From positions 2,284,074 through 2,344,430 of the forward strand of contig NC_021017.1 in assembly GCF_000210075.1 (NCBI RefSeq): a stretch of DNA of 60,357 nucleotides, read 5' to 3'. The notes under the pieces were generated by a model. The model was not told the origin of the DNA. It made no database searches and worked only from the letters and a program-made list of their open reading frames with translations. The stretch is from Bacteroides xylanisolvens XB1A. GTDB lineage: Bacteria; Bacteroidota; Bacteroidia; Bacteroidales; Bacteroidaceae. A program made the position numbers and the translations under genes. Of the stretch, positions 43,525-51,841 are shown one piece after another. Each line of letters opens with the position of its first letter. Within the stretch, counting starts at the first letter, position 1.

Positions 43525-43532
43525 TACCTTTG
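43525..43532 (+). promoter_or_regulatory. -7 box of the NUDIX gene
   Basis: TACCTTTG fits TAnnTTTG and lies 37 bp before the chosen ATG at 43570. It supports that start over a longer frame from 43495, which would begin upstream of the promoter. Confidence 0.5.
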
Positions 43533-43569
43533 CATGCATAAACAAAAAAACTGGAAAATATATACGATT

Positions 43570-44094
43570 ATGGAACATCCTCTTGACCAATTCTTATATT
43601 GCCCTAAATGTGGTTCCTCTCATTTTGAGATTAACAACGAGAAATCTAAAAAATGTGCAGATTGCGGCTTTGTCTATTATTTCAATCCTTCTGCCGCCAC
43701 AGTAGCACTCATCTTGAATGAGAAAAATGAACTGCTTGTCTGCCGGCGTGCTAAAGAGCCGGCAAAGGGAACTCTCGACCTTCCCGGAGGATTTATCGAT
43801 ATGAACGAGACAGGTGAAGAAGGCGTAGCCCGTGAAGTGCTGGAAGAAACCGGATTGAAGGTAAAAAAAGCTATTTACCAGTTTTCACTTCCCAATATTT
43901 ATGTCTATTCAGGTTTTCCTGTACACACACTTGATATGTTTTTTCTCTGCACCGTAGAAGACATGAGCCATTTCTCCGCCATGGATGATGTAGCAGATTC
44001 TTTCTTCCTACCTCTCTCCGAGATTCATCCGGAAGATTTTGGGTTGGATTCTATCCGTCGCGGACTTAGCTTGTTTCTAGCTCAATGCCGCTAA
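43570..44094 (+). CDS. NUDIX hydrolase with N-terminal zinc ribbon
   Basis: A 174-residue cytoplasmic protein. A four-cysteine zinc ribbon opens it (CPKCGSSHFEI...KKCADCG, residues about 11-34). The NUDIX box is complete: GGFIDMNETGEEGVAREVLE, then ETGL, at about residues 74-97. Zinc-ribbon NUDIX proteins include NADH pyrophosphatases and ADP-ribose or nucleoside diphosphate hydrolases; the residues that would tell NudC from the rest are not obvious. The start is set at the ATG at 43570, downstream of a -7 box. It diverges from ahpC with a 213-bp gap. A link to ADP-ribose use in PUL-B, about 4.5 kb away, is possible but speculative. Confidence 0.93.
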   Translation: MEHPLDQFLYCPKCGSSHFEINNEKSKKCADCGFVYYFNPSAATVALILNEKNELLVCRRAKEPAKGTLDLPGGFIDMNETGEEGVAREVLEETGLKVKKAIYQFSLPNIYVYSGFPVHTLDMFFLCTVEDMSHFSAMDDVADSFFLPLSEIHPEDFGLDSIRRGLSLFLAQCR

Positions 44095-44316
44095 GATAAT
44101 CTCATCAGCCTGATAGATTGAGAGTATTTCATCTATAGTTATGTCCCATTTTTAAGATATTCCTCCAAAACATCAGATAAAAAAATAATGATCTGGAGAA
44201 TAAAATGCATAAAAACATGCAACTGTATGCAAAATCACAGGCTAATACCGTATAAATTCAAGTCGAATATGCATCTTTTTCTATCAAGAAAAGATTCGTT
44301 GGTTTAAAACCAAGGA

Positions 44317-44382
44317 GTTCTTCCCCACCGAGGGACGCTTCCTTTCTCACCGACGAAGCAGCTTTTGCTCGGTGAGGAAGAC
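44317..44382. repeat. 22-bp-periodic palindromic element, copy 4
   Basis: Three 22-bp units at 44317-44338, 44339-44360 and 44361-44382; the first two share CACCGA at similar offset and the third is the inverted complement of the first (CCCACCGAG against CTCGGTGAGG). TTTAAAACCAAGGAGTT before the core repeats features of copy 1 (TTTAAAACCAA) and copy 2 (AAGGAGTT). It is intergenic. Confidence 0.65.
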
Positions 44383-44786
44383 AAATAAGGGAAAATTAAG
44401 ACCGTTTTTCTTCTATTTCATCACAAATATCGAAAAGGCAACAAACAACAAAATGCCAGTTTCTAACCACATTTCAGTTTACACAACAAGTGAAAAAGAA
44501 GAAAAGCATTACAATTTAATCGACAAACATCTCCTATAACAAAAAGAAAGAATTTCGCACCTACAAATCTCTGCGTTTTTTTATATTTCTCAATCCCTCC
44601 CAGTAATTACGCCTTTTATTCTCGTTTAAATATTCCTTTTCTTAAGATGGGCCATTTTTCAGTAGCCAATTGATGTATTTGTAAAATAGAAGTTCATCTC
44701 AACCAAATAGATCAAAGTAATTTATCACATAATCTTAAACAATCATATTATATTACTATAAATGAACAAAATACAACATATTGTGT

Positions 44787-44827
44787 TATCTTTGTAACCA
44801 CCATTAATTTAATGGCCATTAAATTAA
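44787..44827 (+). promoter_or_regulatory. -7 box and 24-bp perfect palindrome before a decayed ATPase gene
   Basis: TATCTTTG (44787-44794) fits the -7 consensus. It is followed at 44804-44827 by a perfect 24-bp palindrome whose left half is TTAATTTAATGG. A similar layout, TATATTTG (46786-46793) then TTTAATGACCATTAAG (46806-46821), precedes the second ATPase remnant, with the palindrome centre about 21 nt after the box in both. An operator is likely. Confidence 0.55.
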
Positions 44828-44849
44828 CCGCCATTAAGATAGCAATAAT

Positions 44850-45003
44850 ATGAAGTTCTACGACCGAAAGAAAGAAATGGCGATACTGTATGCAGCTAAA
44901 GAGCAATCACAAACGAGCGCTTGCTTTACTGTAATGACCGGACGCCGACGAATCGGAAAAACAGCTCTACTCTTAGAGTCTGTCAAAGAGTCATCTTTCG
45001 GCA
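44850..45003 (+). pseudogene. 5' remnant of an AAA/archaeal-type ATPase gene
   Basis: The frame from the ATG at 44850 reads MKFYDRKKEMAILYAAKEQS, then FTVMTGRRRIGKTALLLESVKESSF: the N-terminus and Walker A (GRRRIGKT) of the common Bacteroides ATP-binding proteins of about 350-450 residues. Family similarity stops near 45003 and a stop codon comes at 45030-45032, so only about 50 residues survive. An inverted repeat (45014-45028 / 45041-45055) lies at the break. The matching 3' end of a family member is found 1.8 kb away at 46832-46942. Confidence 0.8.
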
Positions 45004-45013
45004 ATATATCTAT

Positions 45014-45055
45014 CCCACATATAAATAGCTAAAAATATAACTATTTGTATGTGGG
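45014..45055. repeat. 15-bp inverted repeat at the ATPase break point
   Basis: CCCACATATAAATAG (45014-45028) and CTATTTGTATGTGGG (45041-45055) are inverted with a single mismatch and a 12-bp A+T-rich loop. It follows directly on the point where ATPase similarity ends, and lies 30 bp past the 3' end of the convergent lipoprotein gene. It could be a terminator without a T-run or a scar of the rearrangement. Confidence 0.55.
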
Positions 45056-45085
45056 CCTCAGTCAAACTATAGATTCTTTCACAAA

Positions 45086-45925
45086 TCAAATCTTAGGTTG
45101 CCAAAGATTGATACTGCATAATGCAGTAGAAACCATACATTTCAATGTACTTTTCTGAACACCAGACATCGAATCTATTTTTACAATTATTTGTTCGGTG
45201 AAAGAAATAGCGGAATCTTTATCTTCTAACAAAACGACAGCATCCATATACTCTTCTAAAAATTGATAATCCAATCTTGAATTTGAAAATCTATTCATAA
45301 AAATAGTTGTAACATCTGACATAGTTGAAGTACTGCTCAGACTATTCAACATTTGCATAATTTCCGCTCGCTGCAATAAAGACAAATTATCTTTATAACC
45401 CATAGCTTTAGTTTTCGCCTCTACTAAAGATAATAATGACGTATTAGAAATACTACTACCTGATTTTAGTGTAGGATTATCGCGGCACAATTCATATATA
45501 GCCTTGTTATGTGCATTTCCTAATTCTTGATAATCTCTTATTGAAGATGAATAAACTTGCCATTCTCCATTTATTTTCCATTGAATTCGTCCATCACCTC
45601 CACTAATTCCTGTTACTAATGAAGCTGATACAGAAACAAGTAAACTCTGACTAAAACTGAGTCCATTATCTCTTCCCCATCTATAGCCACCTCCATCAGC
45701 ACTTCCAATCCGCTTAAACCAACCACCTAGGGTAGCCCAGAAGCCGCGTGTTTGCGGATTTAAAGGAATAGAAATATCAGGTTTAATATCACGAACGTAT
45801 TGAATAAGTTCTTTCATTTGAACTTCTTCAACGCTTTCTGATTCCAGTCTATCAATCTCACTATTTGCACAAGAATACATAAAAAATATTGCGACTATGG
45901 CAAAAAAGAAGATAAAGTTTTTCAT
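45086..45925 (-). CDS. orphan lipoprotein with Gly-rich hydrophobic middle
   Basis: A 279-residue lipoprotein (signal peptide, lipobox MYSC, Cys19, then ANSEIDRLESES). I do not recognise the family. After an acidic N-terminal region (VEEVQMKELIQYVRDIKPDI) comes an unusual aromatic/Gly stretch, RGFWATLGGWFKRIGSADGG (about 60-79). A hydrophobic segment, GLSFSQSLLVSVSASLVTGI (near 88), follows, and then a helical C-terminal domain. The Gly-rich amphipathic start of the mature region resembles pore-forming or bacteriocin-like peptides only in composition. It lies between two ATPase remnants and is divergent from the next gene with a 51-bp gap. Confidence 0.75.
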   Translation of the reverse strand: MKNFIFFFAIVAIFFMYSCANSEIDRLESESVEEVQMKELIQYVRDIKPDISIPLNPQTRGFWATLGGWFKRIGSADGGGYRWGRDNGLSFSQSLLVSVSASLVTGISGGDGRIQWKINGEWQVYSSSIRDYQELGNAHNKAIYELCRDNPTLKSGSSISNTSLLSLVEAKTKAMGYKDNLSLLQRAEIMQMLNSLSSTSTMSDVTTIFMNRFSNSRLDYQFLEEYMDAVVLLEDKDSAISFTEQIIVKIDSMSGVQKSTLKCMVSTALCSINLWQPKI

Positions 45926-45976
45926 AATATTGCGTTTTTTATTAAATTTGCTATAAATATATAAAAAAATAACATT

Positions 45977-46714
45977 ATGGGAAAATATTTAGTCCTTTTT
46001 TATTTCATTTTATGCGTTTTTTCCGCTCATGCACAATATTGCCGTATTCAGAAAGGAATGACTGCTTATTATATAACTCAAGATTTAAAGAAAAACAAGA
46101 CGTTAAAAGACACATCTTATATTGCGGATGTAGTCGATAAAGGGGATAGATTAATCATAAAAGAAGTATTTCATGGTGACCTGTATGATTCTCAAGCTGT
46201 AAAAGATGGTACTAACATTCAATTTCGTATTTACTATAAGAATCAAGGAATTACTGAATATATTATTTTGGATAGTAAATCTGAAAATGAATCAATGAAA
46301 AAATATATATATTCAAAGTATTCCCAGAATCAACTAAAAGAAGCGGAACATGAATATCAACAATATTCAAAATTCAGCCATTGTGAAGGACGAATTAGCA
46401 TCCCTTTGAAAGAAAATGCCAATATAGGAGAAAAGATACCTCCATGCAGTTATTCTCAAAAAACAGGCATCATAAACATGAAAGCTTCTCTAAAAGGGAA
46501 GTATTTGGGAAGGGATAACATACATACCCCTTCAGGAAATTATGATTGCATTAAAATATACACAGAAAGCAAAGGAAAAATAATGTTTGTTTCCGAATCA
46601 GAGTATTCGATAGATTGGTATGCTAAAAATGTCGGATTAGTAAAATCAGAAACCGTTACAAAAAAAGGAAAAGTTTTATTATCGACTCTTTTATATGCCA
46701 TTAAACAACAATAG
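45977..46714 (+). CDS. TapB/DUF3108-like secreted protein
   Basis: A 245-residue protein with a signal peptide (to about residue 19, FSAHAQ). The C-terminal half has the pattern of TapB / DUF3108-type proteins: KGKYLGRDNIHTPSGNYDCI near 172, then YSIDWYAKNVGLVKSETVTK near 215, the W(Y/F)AxxVGLVK segment being typical. These are periplasmic beta-barrel-like proteins of unknown function. Its neighbour, a divergent orphan lipoprotein, and the surrounding ATPase remnants suggest a mobile or recently gained pair. Function unknown. Confidence 0.8.
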   Translation: MGKYLVLFYFILCVFSAHAQYCRIQKGMTAYYITQDLKKNKTLKDTSYIADVVDKGDRLIIKEVFHGDLYDSQAVKDGTNIQFRIYYKNQGITEYIILDSKSENESMKKYIYSKYSQNQLKEAEHEYQQYSKFSHCEGRISIPLKENANIGEKIPPCSYSQKTGIINMKASLKGKYLGRDNIHTPSGNYDCIKIYTESKGKIMFVSESEYSIDWYAKNVGLVKSETVTKKGKVLLSTLLYAIKQQ

Positions 46715-46831
46715 GCTTATCACGCAACAAACAAATACCACAATATATCACTCCAAAAATAAGAAGCCTTATCAAATCATCGTCGTATATTTGTGGTGAT
46801 TATTATTTAATGACCATTAAGTTAGCATTGA

Positions 46832-46942
46832 TATGAAATCCGAGCCAGTATCTTTTTGCTCGAAAAGAAGAGCGAAACTTTACATAAAGAATTAAATGAT
46901 TATAAAATAACTTTCAAAGGATTGTCTTTGAAAGATATATAG
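46832..46942 (+). pseudogene. internally deleted ATPase gene: 3' remnant joined to a second start region
   Basis: The frame ending at the TAG at 46940 reads ASIFLLEKKSETLHKELNDY, then KITFKGLSLKDI, the hallmark C-terminus of the same ATPase family (LLEKK...Y.I.FKGLSLEDI). It is preceded within a few codons by the ATG at 46833 (in another frame) and by the same promoter/palindrome layout as the 5' remnant at 44850. So this copy seems to have lost its whole middle. It ends 24 bp before the TPR gene start, and the -7-like box TACTTTTG (46943-46950) of that gene lies just after it. Confidence 0.7.
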
Positions 46943-46965
46943 TACTTTTGCATAAACACCCGATT

Positions 46966-49900
46966 ATGAAAAAAGAAATTACTAGACTCATTTGTGCCGC
47001 CATCTGCTGCACGCCCATTATAGGATTTGCCCAGACAGGTGATAAGTTCACTTCGACTGACAACCTTTATAAAGAAGGGAAAGAACTTTTCCAGGAAAGA
47101 AATTATGCAGCTGCTCTGCCGGCATTGAAAGCATTTGTAAAACAAAAACCTGCAGCCAGCCTTCTTCAGGACGCAGAGTATATGCTGGTCAGTTCGGCTT
47201 ACGAACTGAAAGACAAAAACCGCATCGAACTCCTCCGCAAATATCTCGACCGTTATCCTGATACTCCATACGCTAACCGCATTTATGCGCTGTTAGCCTC
47301 CTGCTATTTCTACGAAGGAAAATATGATGAAGCACTGGCACTCTTCAACTCTGCCGACCTTGATTTGCTAGGTAATGAAGAGCGGGACGACTGCACCTAC
47401 CAACTGGCTACCTGTTATCTGAAAACCGATAATCTACGAGAAGCAGCCATCTGGTTTGAAACTTTGCGTGCCAACAGCCCCAAATACGCCAAAGATTGTG
47501 ATTACTATCTTTCCTACATCCGCTATACACAAAAACGTTATAGTGAAGCATTGAAAGGTTTCCTTCCCTTACAGGACGACTCGAAGTACAAAGCACTCGT
47601 CCCTTATTATATAGCCGAAATTTATACGCAGCTCAAAAACTATGATAAGGCACAAATTGTAGCACAAAACTACCTGTCAGCCTACCCGAACAACGAGCAC
47701 GCTGCAGAGATGTACCGTATTCTGGGAGATGCCTATTACCATTTCGGACAATATCACCAAGCCGTAGAAGCATTCAACAATTACTTGAATAAGGATCACT
47801 CGGCTCCCCGCCGGGATGCCCTTTATATGCTGGGACTCTCCTACTACCAAACAAAAGTATACTCCAAAGCAGCCGAAACATTAGGTAAGGTGACAACTGA
47901 CAACGATGCCCTTACCCAAAATGCATATCTCCACATGGGACTCTCTTATCTGCAACTGGCAGAGAAAAACAAAGCACGCATGGCTTTTGAACAGGCAGCC
48001 GCCTCCAATACCAATATGCAAATCAAGGAACAGGCAGCTTACAATTACGCTCTTTGCCTGCACGAGACTTCTTTCTCCGCTTTCGGTGAATCAGTTACTG
48101 CCTTCGAGAAATTCCTGAATGAATTTCCGACTTCTCCATACGCTGAAAAAGTCAGCAGCTACCTGGTAGAAGTTTACATGAATACACGTAGCTACGATGC
48201 AGCTTTGAAATCAATCGACCGGATTGCCAAACCAAGCGCGCAAATATTGGAAGCCAAACAGAAGATACTGTTCCAATTGGGAACTCAATCTTTCGCTAAC
48301 GCCGACTTCGAACAAGCTCTGAAATATCTGAACCAATCCATTGCCATCGGACAATACAATCGTCAGACCAAGGCAGACGCTTACTATTGGTGCGGAGAAT
48401 CCTATTACCGTCTAAACCGAATGGTAGAAGCCGCACGTGATTTTAATGCTTATCTGCAACTCACCACCCAACCCAATAACGAAATGTATGCGCTTGCCAA
48501 TTATAACTTAGGATATATCGCTTTCCACCGGAAAGACTATACGCAAGCAAGCAATTACTTCCAAAAATACATTCAACTGGAGAAAGGTGAAAATGCAACT
48601 GCACTTGCCGATGCATACAATCGTATTGGTGACTGCCACCTGCATGTACGTAACTTTGAAGAAGCCAAACAGTATTATTCGCAAGCCGAACAGATGAATA
48701 CTTCTTCCGGAGACTATTCTTTCTATCAGCTGGCTCTTGTATCCGGTCTGCAGAAAGACTATACCGGTAAGATCACCTTGCTGAACCGTCTGGTAGGAAA
48801 GTACCCTGCTTCTCCTTATGCCGTAAACGCTATTTACGAGAAAGGGCGTTCCTATGTTTTGATGGACAACAACAACCAAGCCATTACTTCTTTCAAAGAA
48901 TTGCTTACTAAATATCCTGAAAGTCCGGTCAGCCGGAAAGCTGCCGCCGAAATCGGATTATTATATTACCAAAAAGGAGATTACAACCAAGCAATCGAAG
49001 CCTACAAACAGGTTATTGAAAAATATCCGGGCAGTGAAGAAGCACGTCTTGCCATGCGTGATTTGAAATCTATTTATGTAGACCTCAACCGCATCGACGA
49101 ATTTGCTGCTTTAGCAAATGCTATGCCAGGACACATCCGTTTCGATGCTAACGAACAAGACTCGCTTACGTATGCCGCCGCAGAAAAGATTTATGCACGA
49201 GGCAGAATGGAAGAAGCCAAAACAAGCCTCAACAAATACCTGCAAACTTTCCCGGAAGGAGCCTTCAGCCTGAACGCACATTATTATCTCTGCCTGATCG
49301 GAAACGAGCAGAAGAATTATGATATGATTCTTCTCCATTCCGGTAAGTTGTTGGAATATCCAAACAATCCGTTTGCAGAAGAAGCACTGATCTTGCGTGC
49401 TGAAGTGCAATTCAACCAGCAAAATATGGCTGAAGCATTGGCTAGCTACAAAATGCTGAAAGAAAAAGCAACCAACGTAGAGCGCCGCCAACTTGCTGAA
49501 ACGGGTATTCTGCGTTGCGCCTTCCTATTGCGAGATGACATAGAAACCATCCATGCAGCTACCGACTTGCTTGCAGAGGCCAAACTTAGTCCGGAGCTAA
49601 GAAATGAAGCTCTTTATTACCGTGCTAAAGCCTATACCAAGCAAAAGGCTGACAAGAAAGCAATGGAAGACTATCGTGAACTGGCCAAAGACACACGTAA
49701 CTCTTACGGTGCCGAAGCTAAATATCAGGTTGCACAATCCCTCTACGACGCAAAAGAATATGCCGCTGCAGAGAAAGAGTTGCTCAACTATATAGAACAG
49801 AGTACGCCACATGCTTATTGGCTAGCGCGCAGTTTTATCCTTCTATCCGACGTTTATCATGCTACGGGTAAAGATCTGGACGCACGCCAATATCTGCTAA

Positions 49901-49983
49901 GTCTGCAACAGAATTATCAAGGGAATGACGATATTGAAAGCATGATTGAAAGCAGACTTAGTAAATTGAAAGTTGAGAATTGA
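46966..49983 (+). CDS. large exported TPR-repeat protein
   Basis: A 1005-residue protein. The start is the ATG at 46966 (MKKEITRLICAAICCTPIIGFAQ, a clear signal peptide) rather than 46948. Nearly the whole mature chain is tetratricopeptide repeats: about 20 units with the YxxGxxxFxxxxYxxAxxxFxxxxxxxP pattern, for example NLYKEGKELFQERNYAAALP near 34, AAEIGLLYYQKGDYNQAIEA near 660, and YRILGDAYYHFGQYHQAVEA near 250. It is probably periplasmic or outer-membrane-associated and acts as a scaffold. The beta-barrel gene 20 bp downstream is probably its partner. No enzyme motif is present. Confidence 0.92.
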   Translation: MKKEITRLICAAICCTPIIGFAQTGDKFTSTDNLYKEGKELFQERNYAAALPALKAFVKQKPAASLLQDAEYMLVSSAYELKDKNRIELLRKYLDRYPDTPYANRIYALLASCYFYEGKYDEALALFNSADLDLLGNEERDDCTYQLATCYLKTDNLREAAIWFETLRANSPKYAKDCDYYLSYIRYTQKRYSEALKGFLPLQDDSKYKALVPYYIAEIYTQLKNYDKAQIVAQNYLSAYPNNEHAAEMYRILGDAYYHFGQYHQAVEAFNNYLNKDHSAPRRDALYMLGLSYYQTKVYSKAAETLGKVTTDNDALTQNAYLHMGLSYLQLAEKNKARMAFEQAAASNTNMQIKEQAAYNYALCLHETSFSAFGESVTAFEKFLNEFPTSPYAEKVSSYLVEVYMNTRSYDAALKSIDRIAKPSAQILEAKQKILFQLGTQSFANADFEQALKYLNQSIAIGQYNRQTKADAYYWCGESYYRLNRMVEAARDFNAYLQLTTQPNNEMYALANYNLGYIAFHRKDYTQASNYFQKYIQLEKGENATALADAYNRIGDCHLHVRNFEEAKQYYSQAEQMNTSSGDYSFYQLALVSGLQKDYTGKITLLNRLVGKYPASPYAVNAIYEKGRSYVLMDNNNQAITSFKELLTKYPESPVSRKAAAEIGLLYYQKGDYNQAIEAYKQVIEKYPGSEEARLAMRDLKSIYVDLNRIDEFAALANAMPGHIRFDANEQDSLTYAAAEKIYARGRMEEAKTSLNKYLQTFPEGAFSLNAHYYLCLIGNEQKNYDMILLHSGKLLEYPNNPFAEEALILRAEVQFNQQNMAEALASYKMLKEKATNVERRQLAETGILRCAFLLRDDIETIHAATDLLAEAKLSPELRNEALYYRAKAYTKQKADKKAMEDYRELAKDTRNSYGAEAKYQVAQSLYDAKEYAAAEKELLNYIEQSTPHAYWLARSFILLSDVYHATGKDLDARQYLLSLQQNYQGNDDIESMIESRLSKLKVEN

Positions 49984-50003
49984 GAATAAAAAAATAGAAA
50001 AAT

Positions 50004-51725
50004 ATGAAACGATTTCATTATATAATAGGGGGACTCGCATTGGCTATATCAATACCATCCTGCCTTCAAGCCCAAACCACCCAACCGAAAGATACAACAA
50101 TGACCCGCACAGTCGTTGTGGAACAAGAATATAACCCGGACATTATGGACGCCTCGAAAGTAAACGTCCTGCCTAAAGTAGAAGAACCGACAGTGAGCAA
50201 GAAAGAAGTAGAGTATGCTACAACATTCTTTCCGGCCACTTCCGTTCCGGCAGGCCTGATGCGCCCCTATACCGGAAAAGAAGTTCAACCCGGCACTACC
50301 CCGGGATATGTACGTGCCGGATATGGTAATTATGGCAATTTGGATATTCTTGCCAATTATCTATTCCGTCTGTCGCAGAAAGACAAATTGAATGTACGTT
50401 TCCAAATGGATGGAATGGATGGTAAACTAACGCTTCCTTTCACAGACTCCGAAAAATGGAATGCATTTTATTATCGCACACGCGCTAATGTGGATTACAC
50501 GCATCAATTTGATAAGTTGGATTTAAATATTGCCGGAAATTTCAGATTGAGCAACTTCAACTTCCAACCGGAAAGCGTAAACAGCAAGCAGAAATTCACA
50601 TCCGGTGACTTCCATGCGGGCATTCATTTCACTGATGAGACTGCACCACTACGTTTCAACGCAGAAACAAATCTGTTGATGTATGAACGTCAGCACAACA
50701 TGTTCAATGAATCTGAAGCCAATACAGGTATCAAGGAAACAATCATACGCACTAAAGGCGATGTCACGGGAGCTATCGGCGACCAACAATTAATAACTAT
50801 CGCTTTGGAAATGAACAATCTTCTCTACAACGGATATACAAAGAATGTTTCCACCGGAGATGAATACTTCAAAAACTACACAACGCTTCTTTTAAATCCA
50901 TATTACGAACTGGATAATGATGACTGGAAATTGCATATCGGAGCCAATGTAGATTTATCTTTCGGATTTGATAAGTCTTTCCGTATTTCACCCGATATCA
51001 CTGCACAGTATATTTTTTCTGATAGCTACATTGTTTATGCAAAAGCAACCGGCGGTAAGCAATTGAATGATTTCCGCAGATTAGAAAGTATCTGTCCTTA
51101 CGGTGAACTGCCGGAGGCAAATACCACTGCCACTTTGGGATACGTACAACGTCCTTATGATACTTACGAGCAAATCAACGGTAGTATCGGATTCAAAGCA
51201 AGCCCTTATCCGGGACTTTGGTTCAACGTGTTCGGTGGTTATCAGAATCTAAAGAACGACTTATCTTATTTAGGTTTTGACCCAAGTAATATTCATTCAG
51301 GTTCTTATCTTTCTTTTGCTCAAGATAATACAGAAAATCTCTACCTTGGCGGTGAAATCAGTTACGATTACAAAGATATCCTCGGAATATCAGCTAAATA
51401 TACTTACCGTAATTGGGACAGCAAAACAGAGGAATATCTGTTGGCTGTGAAACCAGTCAGTGAAATGTCTTTCAATGTACGTATTCATCCGATCTCTGCT
51501 CTTAACATAAATCTAGGTTATGATTACATCAGCCGGAAAGAAGTGAAAGAATATGCAAAAATGACCGCAATTAATGATTTGCATATCGGAGCCAGCTATA
51601 ATGTATTCAAAGGAGTATCCGTTTATGCTCAAGTACATAACCTGCTGAACAAGAAATATCAATATTATTTAGGTTATCCTACGGAAGGATTCAATTTCTT
51701 AGGAGGATTGAGTTTCCGGTTCTAA
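50004..51725 (+). CDS. outer-membrane beta-barrel protein, TonB-receptor-like
   Basis: A 573-residue outer-membrane protein with signal peptide (to about residue 23, SCLQAQ). A short periplasmic segment (TRTVVVEQEYNPDIMDASKV near 34) replaces the usual plug. The remainder is alternating aromatic/polar beta strands ending in VYAQVHNLLNKKYQYYLGYP and terminating LGGLSFRF with a terminal Phe, as in TonB-dependent receptors. Lack of a plug suggests a passive pore or assembly partner. It is 20 bp after the giant TPR gene, so the two are probably one functional unit. Confidence 0.88.
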   Translation: MKRFHYIIGGLALAISIPSCLQAQTTQPKDTTMTRTVVVEQEYNPDIMDASKVNVLPKVEEPTVSKKEVEYATTFFPATSVPAGLMRPYTGKEVQPGTTPGYVRAGYGNYGNLDILANYLFRLSQKDKLNVRFQMDGMDGKLTLPFTDSEKWNAFYYRTRANVDYTHQFDKLDLNIAGNFRLSNFNFQPESVNSKQKFTSGDFHAGIHFTDETAPLRFNAETNLLMYERQHNMFNESEANTGIKETIIRTKGDVTGAIGDQQLITIALEMNNLLYNGYTKNVSTGDEYFKNYTTLLLNPYYELDNDDWKLHIGANVDLSFGFDKSFRISPDITAQYIFSDSYIVYAKATGGKQLNDFRRLESICPYGELPEANTTATLGYVQRPYDTYEQINGSIGFKASPYPGLWFNVFGGYQNLKNDLSYLGFDPSNIHSGSYLSFAQDNTENLYLGGEISYDYKDILGISAKYTYRNWDSKTEEYLLAVKPVSEMSFNVRIHPISALNINLGYDYISRKEVKEYAKMTAINDLHIGASYNVFKGVSVYAQVHNLLNKKYQYYLGYPTEGFNFLGGLSFRF

Positions 51726-51780
51726 AGTTTATCAATAAATCACAGTAACAGTTATAACACGAGACACTCATCTCATAAAA

Positions 51781-51814
51781 AAGAGGGCATCTCCCATAGG
51801 GATGATGTCCTCTT
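51781..51814. terminator. bidirectional terminator between convergent genes
   Basis: AAGAGGGCATC (51781-51791) pairs with GATGTCCTCTT (51804-51814) with one mismatch/wobble. An A-run precedes it (T-run on the minus strand) and TTTC follows, so it can stop both the beta-barrel gene and the GH97 gene. Confidence 0.8.
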
Positions 51815-51841
51815 TCAAACCAAAAACTTAATCTTCAATTA

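Larger units (their letters stand above)
44095..44849. other. gene-free region
   Basis: No credible gene in this A+T-rich stretch. It contains a 22-bp-periodic element (44317-44382) and, at the end, the promoter and long palindrome of a decayed ATPase gene (44787-44827). Nothing else stands out. Confidence 0.6.

Noticed and set aside
43495..43569. A longer N-terminus for the NUDIX protein
   Set aside because: A -7 box lies inside this stretch and the zinc ribbon starts only after the ATG at 43570.
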